DNA of 64,000 nucleotides from Brachybacterium fresconis (GTDB lineage Bacteria > Actinomycetota > Actinomycetes > Actinomycetales > Dermabacteraceae), in NCBI RefSeq assembly GCF_017876515.1, contig NZ_JAGIOC010000001.1, positions 2,356,001 to 2,420,000 on the forward strand. The letters are read 5' to 3'. The notes beneath the pieces were generated by a model. It searched no databases. It was not told where the DNA came from and was given only the letters and a program-made list of their open reading frames with translations. Each line of letters opens with the position of its first letter. Position 1 is the first letter of the stretch. This document shows, piece by piece, positions 1 through 8,669 of this stretch. The translations under genes were made by a program, and so were the position numbers.

Positions 1-852
1 CAGCTGCGCGGGCAGACCGTCGTGCTGCACTCGACCTCCGCCGGTCGCGAGGCGGAGCGCACGGTGCTCGAGGGGTTCAACCGCCTGGTCGGCGACGGGG
101 TGATCTTCAATCCGCTGCTGATCGAGGAGGCCGTGTTCGCGCGGATGGAGCGCACCACGCAGCCCACGGTCTTCATCGGCGAGCACCTGCCCGAGCAGCT
201 CCCCCAGGGCAGCGACTACGTCCGGATCGACAACGTGGCCGCCGCCTTCGACGCGACCAACCATCTGCTGCGGAGCGGTCGGCGCCGCATCGCGTTCCTC
301 GGCGCGATCGCCACCCGGCACGGCCTGCAGCCCCACAGCTCCGGCTCCCTGCGCCGCGACGGCTACGTCGCCGCGCTGACCGAGCACGGGCCCGGCCCCG
401 ACGCCGCGATCGTCCAGGCGGTCGACGATTGGCATCGCCACGACGGTTTCGCGGGGGCGCAGGCACTGATGGCGCGCCACCCTGAGGTCGACGGGATCGT
501 CTGCGGCAACGACGATCTCGCCATCGGCGTGCTCGCACAGCTGCGCCGCCTGGGTCGTCAGGTGCCCGAGGACATCGCCGTGATCGGGTACGACGACACC
601 CCCGACGCCCCATTCGCCTCCCCGCCGCTGTCCACCATCTCGCCGGACAAGCACGCGCTCGCCGCGACCGCCCTGGACCTGCTCACCGAGCGGATCCAGG
701 GGCACGACGGGCCGCCGCGCGTGCTGGACACCCCGTACACGCTGGTCGTCCGCGAGTCCACGGCGCCCGTCGGCGTCCCGTCGCCCCCCTCCGCAGGCAC
801 GGCCTCGCCCGTCTTTCCCCCCGCCGCCGATCCCGAGGAGCTGCCCCGATGA
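1..852 (+). CDS. LacI-family transcriptional regulator, 5' end missing
   Basis: The reading frame is open from the first base, so the gene begins upstream of the window and its helix-turn-helix is not visible. What remains (about 283 residues) is the periplasmic-binding-protein-like effector domain of the LacI/GalR family: a segment giving [16 protein letters not shown], a [10 protein letters not shown] motif and the family signature VIGYDDTP followed by PLSTISPD. Such domains bind a sugar or sugar phosphate and control DNA binding. The C-terminus ends in a Pro/Ser/Ala-rich tail. Its stop overlaps the thyA start (ATGA), which is unusual for a sugar regulator. It may act on the sugar ABC operon at 2.4-7.0 kb, but no sequence evidence shows this. 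Confidence 0.9.
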   Translation, partial: QLRGQTVVLHSTSAGREAERTVLEGFNRLVGDGVIFNPLLIEEAVFARMERTTQPTVFIGEHLPEQLPQGSDYVRIDNVAAAFDATNHLLRSGRRRIAFLGAIATRHGLQPHSSGSLRRDGYVAALTEHGPGPDAAIVQAVDDWHRHDGFAGAQALMARHPEVDGIVCGNDDLAIGVLAQLRRLGRQVPEDIAVIGYDDTPDAPFASPPLSTISPDKHALAATALDLLTERIQGHDGPPRVLDTPYTLVVRESTAPVGVPSPPSAGTASPVFPPAADPEELPR

Positions 853-1652
853 CCATCCCGACCCCGTACGAGGACCTCCTGCGCGAGGTGATGGAGACCG
901 GCCATGCCAAGGGCGACCGCACCGGGACCGGCACCCGCAGTCTGTTCGGCAGGCAGATCCGCTACGACCTGTCCGCGGGCTTCCCGCTGATCACCACCAA
1001 GCGGGTGCACACCCGCTCGATCATCCTCGAGCTGCTGTGGTTCCTGCGCGGGGACACCAACGTGCGCTGGCTGCAGGAGCGCGGCGTGAGCATCTGGGAC
1101 GAATGGGCCGACGAGAACGGCGATCTCGGCCCGGTCTACGGTGCGCAGTGGCGCTCCTGGCCCACGCCCGACGGCGGCGTCATCGACCAGATCACCGACG
1201 TCGTCGAGCAGATCCGCACGAATCCCGATTCCCGCCGGCTGATCGTGACGGCCTGGAACCCGGCCGACATCCCGCAGATGGCGCTCGCGCCCTGTCACGC
1301 GCTGTTCCAGTTCGAGGTGCACGACGGGAAGCTGTCCTGCCAGCTGTACCAGCGCAGCGCCGACCTGTTCCTCGGGGTCCCGTTCAACATCGCCAGCTAC
1401 GCGCTGCTGACGCACATGGTCGCCCAGCAGACGGACCTCGCCGTCGGCGACTTCGTGTGGACCGGTGGGGACTGCCACATCTACGACAACCACCACGAGC
1501 AGGTCCAGCGACAGCTCTCCCGCGAGCCGTTCCCCTCCCCGACCCTGCGGATCACCCGCCGACCGGATTCGATCCTGGAGTACGAGCTCGAGGACTTCGA
1601 GATCGTGGACTACCAGCACCACAAGGGCATCAAGGCCCCGGTGGCGGTGTGA
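849..1652 (+). CDS. thyA: Thymidylate synthase
   Basis: Converts dUMP to dTMP with methylenetetrahydrofolate as carbon donor and reductant, releasing dihydrofolate. The 267-residue length matches classical ThyA. The active-site stretch APCHALFQF places the catalytic cysteine at residue 149; [10 protein letters not shown] and [20 protein letters not shown] are further family blocks, and the end IKAPVAV is the usual C-terminus. GAGGAG lies 8 bases before the ATG, and the start overlaps the stop of the upstream LacI gene. folA follows with a 4-base overlap, so dihydrofolate produced here is recycled by the next enzyme. No ThyX-type features are seen. Confidence 0.98.
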   Translation: MTIPTPYEDLLREVMETGHAKGDRTGTGTRSLFGRQIRYDLSAGFPLITTKRVHTRSIILELLWFLRGDTNVRWLQERGVSIWDEWADENGDLGPVYGAQWRSWPTPDGGVIDQITDVVEQIRTNPDSRRLIVTAWNPADIPQMALAPCHALFQFEVHDGKLSCQLYQRSADLFLGVPFNIASYALLTHMVAQQTDLAVGDFVWTGGDCHIYDNHHEQVQRQLSREPFPSPTLRITRRPDSILEYELEDFEIVDYQHHKGIKAPVAV

Positions 1653-2299
1653 GGGCGGCGGATTCTCCCGCGGATGCGGCAGCGCCCTCGACGACGCAGT
1701 CGGTCGCCGATTCACCGCGCCCGGCGCCTTCGGCCGACGTCTCCCCGAGCACGCCCGCCCCGCGGATCGGCATGATCTGGGCGCAGGCCCGGGACGGCGT
1801 GATCGGGGCAGGCGGCGCCATGCCCTGGCACCTGCCCGAGGACCTGAAGCACTTCAAGCGCACCACGAAGGGTGGGCCCGTGGTGATGGGGAGGCGCACG
1901 TGGGAGTCGTTCCCCGCGACGTTCCGACCCCTGCCCGGGCGCACCAACATCGTCATCACCAGCGATGACTCCTTCGCCGACGACGGAGCGCTGCGCACCA
2001 GAACGCTCGACGAGGCTCTCGCTCGGGCCCGCGGCTTCCTCACCTCGGAACCGGACGACTCGAGCGTCCCGACGATCTGGGTGATCGGCGGCGGCCGCGT
2101 GTATCGCGAGGCGATGGACCGTGCCGACCTGCTCGTGGTCACCGAGATCGACCTGCAGATCGACGGGGACACCACGGCGCCGACGATCCCGGCGGACTTC
2201 CGCCTGGCGGCCGCCGATCCCGACCCATCGGCCGACAGACCCTCCTGGCACACCTCCCGCACCGGCCTGCGCTACCGGATCCTCACCTACCGACGCTGA
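1649..2299 (+). CDS. folA: Dihydrofolate reductase
   Basis: Reduces dihydrofolate to tetrahydrofolate with NADPH, completing the thymidylate cycle with ThyA. The core begins at [14 protein letters not shown] and shows the expected [36 protein letters not shown] and [10 protein letters not shown] blocks. The GTG at 1649 overlaps the thyA stop (GTGA) and gives 216 residues, with about 40 Pro/Ala/Ser-rich residues before the catalytic core. An ATG at 1772 would give a protein of usual length without that extension. I chose the GTG because the overlap indicates translational coupling, but the start is uncertain. The gene converges with the ABC permease gene that ends at 2386. Confidence 0.93.
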   Translation: MRAADSPADAAAPSTTQSVADSPRPAPSADVSPSTPAPRIGMIWAQARDGVIGAGGAMPWHLPEDLKHFKRTTKGGPVVMGRRTWESFPATFRPLPGRTNIVITSDDSFADDGALRTRTLDEALARARGFLTSEPDDSSVPTIWVIGGGRVYREAMDRADLLVVTEIDLQIDGDTTAPTIPADFRLAAADPDPSADRPSWHTSRTGLRYRILTYRR

Positions 2300-2385
2300 G
2301 CGAGCTCACCCGATCCGCCGAGCCCAGGGACGGTGCGAGCCGGTGGCGGCATTCGTCCACGTGCGGCAGCGTGCGTCGAGCGGCA

Positions 2386-3300
2386 TCAGGTCCCGGTGAT
2401 GCCGGTGGTGGCGACGCTCTTGATGATCTGGCGCTGGAAGAACATGAACACGATGATCAGCGGGAGCGCGGCCAGCACGGCCTGGGCCATCTGCTGCGCG
2501 TACTGGATGCCATAGGCGCTGATCACCGTCTGCAGGCCCGTGGGCAGTGTCATGAGGCTCGAGTCGTTGATGACGATGAACGGCCACAGGAAGTTGTTCC
2601 ACGCCCCGATGAACACGAAGATCGCGACCGCCCCGAGGATCGGCCGGGACAGCGGCAGCACGATGTTCCAGAAGATCCGGAATCGGCTCGCGCCGTCCAC
2701 CAGAGCCGCCTCTTCGAGCTCGAACGGGATCTGGTCGAAGAACTTCTTGAGGATGAACACCATCGGCGCCGCGACCACCTGCGGCAGGATGATGCCCCAG
2801 TACGTGTCGACCAGGTTCAACGACAGCATCAGCTGGAACAGCGGGACTATGAGGATCTGAGCGGGAATCATGATCGAGGCGATGATCAGCACGATGATCA
2901 TCTGCCGCCCCACGAACCGGAGCCGTGACAGCGCGTACCCGGCCAGCGCCGAGATCGTCACCGTGATCAGGGTGACCAGCGCCGAGGTGAGAAAGCTGTT
3001 CCACGCCCAGCGCGGCACGAGGCCCTCGGTGATCACATTGATGTACGCCTGGATGGTGAAGCCGTTCTCCGGGATGAGCGTGATCGGGAGCGCAGCCGCT
3101 TCCGGCTCGGTCTTGAACGAGGTCAGCACCGCCCAGAGGATGGGGATGAGCCATCCGAGCGCCAGGACGGCGAGGACGACGAACGCGACGATCCTGGCCG
3201 GGGTGGGACGGCGTCGACGACGAGCAGCACCTGCCGACGGCTCCTGGATCGCGGGGGCCGCGGTGATCGGATCTGACGTGGTGGGCATTGCTGTGCTCAT
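2386..3300 (-). CDS. Carbohydrate ABC transporter permease, MalG/CUT1 type
   Basis: Inner-membrane permease of a CUT1 sugar importer, 304 residues. A basic N-terminus (ARRRRRPTPARIV) precedes the first membrane helix, and about six helices follow. The cytoplasmic EAA loop that contacts the ATPase reads EEAALVDGASRFRIFWNIVLPLSRP, followed by a helix with GAWNNFLWPFIV. The ATG overlaps the stop of the partner permease (ATGA), and the order is binding protein, binding protein, MalF-like, MalG-like. No ATPase gene is present in the operon. In actinobacteria a shared MsiK-type ATPase encoded elsewhere often energises such transporters. Substrate is unknown. Confidence 0.93.
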   Translation of the reverse strand: MSTAMPTTSDPITAAPAIQEPSAGAARRRRRPTPARIVAFVVLAVLALGWLIPILWAVLTSFKTEPEAAALPITLIPENGFTIQAYINVITEGLVPRWAWNSFLTSALVTLITVTISALAGYALSRLRFVGRQMIIVLIIASIMIPAQILIVPLFQLMLSLNLVDTYWGIILPQVVAAPMVFILKKFFDQIPFELEEAALVDGASRFRIFWNIVLPLSRPILGAVAIFVFIGAWNNFLWPFIVINDSSLMTLPTGLQTVISAYGIQYAQQMAQAVLAALPLIIVFMFFQRQIIKSVATTGITGT

Positions 3301-4265
3301 GGCTTCACGCTCCGTCGGGACGAGATCACCATGTACGCGATGGAGACGATGATGATCAGGAAGAAGAAGATGTAGGAGATGGCAGAGGCATAACCCAGGC
3401 GGTACCCGGTGAAGCCGACCTCGTAGATGTACAGCAGGATCGGCCTGGTGCTGCCCCCGGGCCCGCCGCCGGTCATCTGGTAGATCTGGTCGAAGACCTT
3501 CAGCGAGTTCAGCAGCTGCAGCACGAGCACGAGCACGGTCGTGGGGGCCAATTGCGGCAGCGTGATCGAGACGAACTTCCGCCAACCACCTGCACCGTCG
3601 AGCGAAGCGGCCTCGTAGAGCTGATCGGGAATGTTCTGCAGAGCCGCGAGGTACAGCAGGAAGTTGAAACCGATGGTCCACCACACGGTGGTGATGACCA
3701 CGGCGATCATCGCGGTGCTCGGGTTCTGCAGCCAGGCCACGCCATCGATGCCGAACCAGCCGAGGAACGAGTTGATCAACCCCAGCTGCGGGTTGTACAT
3801 CCACAGCCAGAACTGGGAGACGACGGTCGACGCCAGCAGGAACGGCATGAAGAAGGAGAGCCGCCAGAACCACTGCCCCGGCAGCCCCAGGTTCACCAGC
3901 ACGGCCAGGAGGAGAGCGACGGCGACGAGAGGAACCGTCGAGAGCACCGTGAACCAGGCGGTGTTGCCCAGCGAGCTCCACACCTGCGGATCCCCGAGGG
4001 CTTCGGCCCAGTTGTCCAGTCCGATGAACTCATCGTTGGTGCCGGCGAGGCTGACGCCGGTGAAGCTCATCCACAACCCGTAGATGGTGGGCCAGATCAG
4101 GAACATCCCGAAAGCGATCAAGAAGGGTGCGACGTAGAGCCAGCCGCGCAGGTTGTCGGCCCGACGTCGGCTTCTGCGACCGGGAGTCAGATGATCGGTC
4201 TCCCCGTGCTGACGGGGTGGGGCACTCGCGGCACCGGGGGCGCTGAGGCCTTCGGCAGTGGTCAT
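3297..4265 (-). CDS. Carbohydrate ABC transporter permease, MalF/CUT1 type
   Basis: Second permease of the same CUT1 importer, 322 residues. After a cytoplasmic N-terminus rich in Arg come the first helix (LYVAPFLIAFGMFLIWPTIY), a periplasmic loop with IGLDNWAEALGDPQV and the remaining helices. The EAA loop reads YEAASLDGAGGWRKFVSITLPQLAP, followed by TGGGPGGST, typical of MalF/UgpA/LacF proteins. It starts 67 bases after the upstream binding-protein gene and its stop overlaps the MalG-like gene. The pair should form the heterodimeric channel for the two binding proteins encoded upstream. Confidence 0.93.
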   Translation of the reverse strand: MTTAEGLSAPGAASAPPRQHGETDHLTPGRRSRRRADNLRGWLYVAPFLIAFGMFLIWPTIYGLWMSFTGVSLAGTNDEFIGLDNWAEALGDPQVWSSLGNTAWFTVLSTVPLVAVALLLAVLVNLGLPGQWFWRLSFFMPFLLASTVVSQFWLWMYNPQLGLINSFLGWFGIDGVAWLQNPSTAMIAVVITTVWWTIGFNFLLYLAALQNIPDQLYEAASLDGAGGWRKFVSITLPQLAPTTVLVLVLQLLNSLKVFDQIYQMTGGGPGGSTRPILLYIYEVGFTGYRLGYASAISYIFFFLIIIVSIAYMVISSRRSVKP

Positions 4266-4332
4266 CGGTCGTCTCCTTCGACGGACGAATGGGCTGAGGT
4301 GCGGGGCTCGAACAGCTCACGGGGCATGGTGG

Positions 4333-5660
4333 TCACATCGGGGAGGGCTTCTGGAGCAGATCGTTGATCCGGGCGACGAAGGCGTTCCAGCCGTCCAGCG
4401 GCTTCGTGCGCCGGGCCCAGACGTTCTGCATGTCATTGCCGAAGTAGGTGTGGAAGTCGCTGCCCGATCCCGTGAACCAGGCCTGCGGGTCGTACACCAG
4501 ATGATCGACCGCATCGGCGTAGTGGGACTGCGGCACCAGGTCGGCATAGGAGGGGTCCTCGACCACGGGGAGGTAGGCGGGAATGTGCCCGGCCTGCGCC
4601 CACGTGATGGAGTGCTGCAGCAGGTGGGCCACGACGGCGTGGACGTTCCGACGTCGCTGTTCATCGACGGCATCCTGGTGAGGCAGCACGAAGCTGTGGG
4701 AGTCCGCGTACGCGGTGGGGGCTCCGAACACGCCGGGGATCATCGTGACGTCGAACGGCAGGCCCTGCTCCTTGTAGCTCGCGGTCTCCCACACACCGCC
4801 GTAGAACGCGCCCGAGCCACCGGTGGCGAACTCGGAGATCGCGGTACCGCCGTCGTGACCGGGATTGCCGACCTCCCCGTCGATCAGCGACAGGATCCAC
4901 TCGATCGTCTCGATCACGAGCTCTTCCTGGTATTCCATCGTGCCGCCGACGGGCAGTTCGATGGTGCCGCCCATCTGGGAGTAATAGGTGGAGAACATCC
5001 GCCATTGGTTCGAGCCGTCCCCGAGGTAGCCGAAGGACAGCCCGTACCCGCTCGGGGCGTGGGCTCCGAGCTGCAAGGCCATCTCTCGGAAATCCTCCGG
5101 CGTGTCCGTATCCACCAGCAGCCCATCGCTGCCGAGTAGTCCGGCTGCTTCGGCGATCTCGGTGTTGTAGAAGAGGACGAACGGGTGGGAATCCAGAGCG
5201 ATCGCGGTCAGAGTGCCGTCGATGGTCATCTTGTCCCAGATCAGCTCCGGGAACTGCTCCTTCGTGACGCCGAACTCGGAGAGCAGGTCGAGGTCCCATG
5301 GGTCGAGCAGGCCACCGGGGGCGTACCCGGGGACGCGGGAGGCGTGCATGATCGAGAGGTCGGGAGCGCGACCACCGGCGGAGGCCATCGCGAGCTTGGT
5401 GTAGTACGGGGCACCCCAGGCCAGCACCGTCTGGGTGACATCGACGGAGCCCTCGGTGGCCATGTAGTCGTCGAGCATGCCGCCCATGATCTGGCCGTCC
5501 GGCCCGGACAGCAGATGCCAGAAGTCGATCTCGTCCGACGGCCCGGCGGCGGCTCCGGCACACCCGGACAGCACCCCTGTGGTGCCGAGAGCGCCGAGGA
5601 TGCCCGCCCCCTTGAGCAGCGAGCGCCGGTGGCGGATGCGGTGGGAGACATCGTGGTCAT
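4333..5660 (-). CDS. Sugar-binding lipoprotein of ABC importer, apparent N-terminal frameshift
   Basis: Family 1 extracellular solute-binding protein. The mature part is intact from a twin-arginine-like leader (RHRRSLLKGAGILG) and lipobox (LSGCAG) to the end. No normal start exists in that frame: the only in-frame start codon is at 5757, deep inside the upstream gene. A good start (ATG at 5660 with GGAAGG 7 bases upstream, peptide MTTMSP) lies in the neighbouring frame and runs into the leader if one base is added or two removed near 5643-5651. I therefore annotate from 5660 with a frame disruption, either a real mutation or an assembly error. Motifs such as DSHSFVLPH and AGHIPAYLP match the paralogue encoded just upstream. 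Expected role: capture of a sugar outside the membrane for the permeases downstream. Confidence 0.8.
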
Positions 5661-5677
5661 GAGGTATGCCTTCCGGG

Positions 5678-7048
5678 TCAGAGCGGGCTGGGCGTCGAGG
5701 TGTAGATCGCGAGCTGGTCGCGGATGGCCGCCAAGGCCTGCTCGGGGCTGAGCACACCCTGCTGGACCAGACCCAGCTGAGCGCCGACGGTGTCCTCGAA
5801 GGTCGAGCCGGACCCGCCGTACCAGGCCGGATCGTCGTAGACGGCGAAGTCCGCGGAGTCGGCGTAGTAGCGCTGCGGTTCGAGGGCGAGGTACTCCTCG
5901 CTCTCGGCCGTCGGCAGGTAGGCGGGGATGTGACCGCCCTCGGCCCAGGTCATGCTCTGGTCGAGCATGACCTTGATGAACTCCATCGCCTGCCGGCGCT
6001 GCTGCGGGGAGCGGTCCTTGTGCGGGAGGATGAAGGTGTGGGAGTCCGCCTGGACGGCGGACCGCTCGAAGATCTGCGGGATCGACACCATCCCGAAGTT
6101 CAGCCCCTCGATCGACTGCGCGGTGGAGATCTCCCACTCGCCCTGCAGGTAGAACCCGGCCTTCCCGGTGAACATCGCGGTCTGGGAGGTCGCGTAGTCC
6201 AGGCCCCGGTTGAGCCATCCCTGACCGACCCAGTCCTGGACCTTCCCCATCACCTCGAGGAAGGTGGGCTCGTCGACGCTGATGGTGGCGCCGTCGTCGG
6301 ACAGGAACGGGGTCGCGGACTCGAACTGGTTGTACAGCGTCCAGAAGAACCGCCAGGGCGTGGCGGTCTCGGACACGTTCGCCACCGTCATCGCGGTGCC
6401 ACCGGTGACCTCGCTGATCGCGGCCAGGGCCGCCTCGAAGGTGTCGAGGCCGTCGAGGTCCACCAGCAGTCCGTCGCCGTCCAGCAGCCCCGCCTCCTCG
6501 CACACGTCCTTGTTGTAGAAGAGCGTGAACGGGTGGGTGTCCAGGGGGATCGCGATGTTCTGGTCGTCGGTGCGCTGTGTGGTCCAGGCCTGCTCGTTGA
6601 AGTCCGCGGTCGACAGGCCGACGCCGGCGAGGTCCTCCTCGGTGATCGGGTCCAGGAGTCCGCCGCTCCACAACGGCTTGGCACGCGTGAGGTGAGCGAC
6701 CGCGACGTCCGGCGGCTGGTTGCCGACGGTCGCCAGGGTCAGCTTCGAGTAGTAGGGGTTGCCCCAGGTGAGCGTGGTGGCCTGGAGGGAGTCGGGCCCG
6801 TAGAGGTCGCGGTAGCCCTGCTGCATGTCCTGCATGCGCACGCCGTCGCCACCGCCGAACAGGTTCCAGTAGATCAGCGTCGAGGGGTCCAGCTGGGTGC
6901 CCAGCAGGCCGGCGGCCAGCGGGGTGGAGCAGCCGGCCAGCGGCAGGGCCGTGGCGGCGAGGGCTCCGGCTCCCAGCAGTCGGCGTCGACTGATCCCCGA
7001 GCCGGCTCCGGGTCGGTGCGGGACTGAGCGGGGTGGACGATTCCTCAT
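5678..7048 (-). CDS. Sugar-binding lipoprotein of CUT1 ABC importer
   Basis: First gene of the leftward operon, 456 residues. A twin-arginine leader (SRRRLLGAGALA) ends in the lipobox LAGC with the lipidated cysteine at residue 40, so the protein should be folded before export and anchored outside the membrane. The family 1 solute-binding fold is shown by FYNKDVCEEAGL, the GKAGFYLQGEWE region, ADSHTFILPH and GGHIPAYLP. These blocks recur in the following gene, so the two are tandem paralogues. GGAG stands 7 bases before the ATG. An upstream ATG-rich extension was rejected because it lacks a leader. Substrate is unknown. Confidence 0.93.
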   Translation of the reverse strand: MRNRPPRSVPHRPGAGSGISRRRLLGAGALAATALPLAGCSTPLAAGLLGTQLDPSTLIYWNLFGGGDGVRMQDMQQGYRDLYGPDSLQATTLTWGNPYYSKLTLATVGNQPPDVAVAHLTRAKPLWSGGLLDPITEEDLAGVGLSTADFNEQAWTTQRTDDQNIAIPLDTHPFTLFYNKDVCEEAGLLDGDGLLVDLDGLDTFEAALAAISEVTGGTAMTVANVSETATPWRFFWTLYNQFESATPFLSDDGATISVDEPTFLEVMGKVQDWVGQGWLNRGLDYATSQTAMFTGKAGFYLQGEWEISTAQSIEGLNFGMVSIPQIFERSAVQADSHTFILPHKDRSPQQRRQAMEFIKVMLDQSMTWAEGGHIPAYLPTAESEEYLALEPQRYYADSADFAVYDDPAWYGGSGSTFEDTVGAQLGLVQQGVLSPEQALAAIRDQLAIYTSTPSPL

Positions 7049-7269
7049 CTCATCACTCCATCGGGATCGGGCACCCGGGCCGCCCGGTGGCGGCAGCATG
7101 GGACGGGTCGGACAGGAGCTCGGGGCGGGCCGCGGGCGACGTCGCTCCGGACGGCATCCCCGCAGGCCCGCGCGCCCCTGTGCGCGCACGCCCCGGCGAT
7201 GCCGCGATGCGCGGGTCGCGCGCCCGGCCGACGGGGCCGATGCGACGCGTGCCCTGCATCACATGAGCT

Positions 7270-7298
7270 ACTTTACATCGTTGCAGGGTCCGACACAA
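7270..7298 (-). promoter_or_regulatory. Candidate promoter of the leftward sugar ABC operon
   Basis: On the minus strand TTGTGT (7298-7293) and TAAAGT (7275-7270) are separated by 17 bases, four of six matches at each box. The spacer contains TGCAACGATGTA (7285-7274), an imperfect palindrome with a central CG as in LacI-family operators, so a repressor could sit over the promoter. The leader to the ATG at 7048 would be about 215 bases. Supported by pattern only. Confidence 0.4.
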
Positions 7299-7400
7299 AG
7301 ATCCGACGCAGCGCTCCGACACCGCGCTCCGACGCACCCCGGCCATGCCCCCGCCGCACCCCTAGAAACAGCACGTGACCTGCGTAGACGACGACGGCGC

Positions 7401-7428
7401 CCCGGGCACCTCCTGCGAGGTGCCCGGG
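7401..7428. terminator. Strong hairpin downstream of the mmsB-like gene
   Basis: Perfect 11-base inverted repeat (CCCGGGCACCT and its complement) around a 6-base loop, about 50 bases past the stop of the permease gene at 7481. No T-run follows on either strand, as is common in high-GC actinobacteria. It could terminate the leftward importer operon. Confidence 0.55.
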
Positions 7429-7480
7429 ACGCCGTGCCCCGGGCTCGTCGGCCGCCCGCCTGGTGCGGGTCGGCCGCCGC

Positions 7481-8662
7481 TCAGCTTCCGGACGTCGAGC
7501 GCTTCTTGTTCCAGACATCGAAGGCCACGGCCACCAGCAGCACGACACCGCGCACCACCGACTGCGTGGACTGGTCGATGCCCATGATCGACATGCCGTT
7601 GGACATCACGGCCATGATCAGACCGCCGATGATCGCGCCGTGCACCTTGCCGATGCCGCCGGTCACCGCCGCACCGCCGATGAAGGCGGCGGCGATGGCG
7701 TCGAGCTCGAACATGTTGCCGGCACCCGGCTGGGCACTGTTGGACCGTGCCGAGTAGACGATGCCCGCGACCGCGGAGAGCAGGCCCATGTTCACGAACA
7801 GCCACATGTTCACCCGGCGCGTCTTGACGCCGGACAGCTGCGCGGCCTGGAGGTTGCCGCCCATCGCGTAGATGTGCCGACCGAAGATCGTGCGCTGGCT
7901 GATGAACCCGTAGATGAGGATCAGCGCGGCCAGCAGGATCAGCACCACCGGCAGGCCGCGGGAGTGCGCGAGCTGCCAGGCGAAGGCCATGACCACCACG
8001 GCCACGGCGGCGTTCTTCAGCCAGAACAGGAACAGGGCTTCGACCGGCTGCTTGTACTTCAGCTTCGCGAGCCGGCCGCGGTACTGCTGGATCGCGAAGA
8101 CGACCACCAGGGCCGCAGCCAGGAACAGGGTGAAAGCGTCGAACCCTCTCCCGCCCAGCAGGCCGTTGAGGAAACCGCCGGAGATGTACTGGTACTGGGG
8201 CGGGAACGGGGAGAGCGAGACGCTCCCCAGCACCTGCAGGGTCATGCCGCGGAAGATGAGCATGCCCGCGAGGGTGACGATGAAGGCGGGGATGCCGACG
8301 TAGGCGACCCAGAAGCCCTGCCACAGCCCCACCAGCACGCCGGTGCCGAGTGCCGCCAGCACGCCGACCCACCAGGGCATCCCCCAGCTGATCACCACGA
8401 CCGCGGCGACGCCGCCGGTCAGCGCGACCACCGAGCCCACCGACAGGTCGATGTGCCCGGCCACGATGATCAGCACCATGCCGATCGCGAGGATCAGGAT
8501 GTAGGAGTACTGCAGCACCAGGTTGGTGAGGTTTCCCGGGCTCAGCAGCGCACCGCCCGTGAGGATCGTGAACAGCACGACGATGAACACGAAAGCGATG
8601 TAGATGCCGCTCTGGCGCAGGTTTCGCGTCAGCAGCTCTTTGATGTCAGAAGTTCCGGCCAT
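7481..8662 (-). CDS. mmsB: Monosaccharide ABC transporter permease, XylH/MmsB type
   Basis: Polytopic permease (393 residues) of a CUT2 importer. The N-terminus SDIKELLTRNLRQSGIYIAF leads into the first helix, and the protein has about ten hydrophobic segments. Blocks GHIDLSVGSVVALTGG, AFIVTLAGMLIFRGM, GGNLQAAQLSGVKTRRVNM and AAFIGGAAVTGGIGKVHGAIIGGLI are characteristic of the XylH/MmsB group. Unlike CUT1 systems a single permease gene suffices, as a homodimer. It lies 7 bases after the ATPase gene and closes the binding protein-ATPase-permease operon. The adjacent arabinose genes and shared operator suggest L-arabinose (perhaps also other monosaccharides) as substrate. Confidence 0.93.
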   Translation of the reverse strand: MAGTSDIKELLTRNLRQSGIYIAFVFIVVLFTILTGGALLSPGNLTNLVLQYSYILILAIGMVLIIVAGHIDLSVGSVVALTGGVAAVVVISWGMPWWVGVLAALGTGVLVGLWQGFWVAYVGIPAFIVTLAGMLIFRGMTLQVLGSVSLSPFPPQYQYISGGFLNGLLGGRGFDAFTLFLAAALVVVFAIQQYRGRLAKLKYKQPVEALFLFWLKNAAVAVVVMAFAWQLAHSRGLPVVLILLAALILIYGFISQRTIFGRHIYAMGGNLQAAQLSGVKTRRVNMWLFVNMGLLSAVAGIVYSARSNSAQPGAGNMFELDAIAAAFIGGAAVTGGIGKVHGAIIGGLIMAVMSNGMSIMGIDQSTQSVVRGVVLLVAVAFDVWNKKRSTSGS

Positions 8663-8669
8663 GAGGCGC

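Larger units (their letters stand above)
7049..7480. other. Intergenic region with leftward promoter and a hairpin
   Basis: 432 bases without a gene, between the first gene of the leftward CUT1 operon and the 3' end of the permease gene at 7481. It holds a candidate leftward promoter (7270-7298) and a strong hairpin (7401-7428), annotated separately. The sequence between 7049 and 7260 is GC-rich and shows nothing else I can support. Confidence 0.6.

Noticed and set aside
1037..1648. Upstream extension of the folA frame inside thyA
   Set aside because: The translation before 1649 is Arg/Pro-rich shadow sequence of thyA; dihydrofolate reductase begins at or after 1649.
5661..5757. In-frame upstream start (5757) for the first binding protein
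   Set aside because: It would place the twin-arginine leader about 50 residues in and overlap the preceding gene by 80 bases; the ribosome-binding site at 5660 argues for a frameshift instead.
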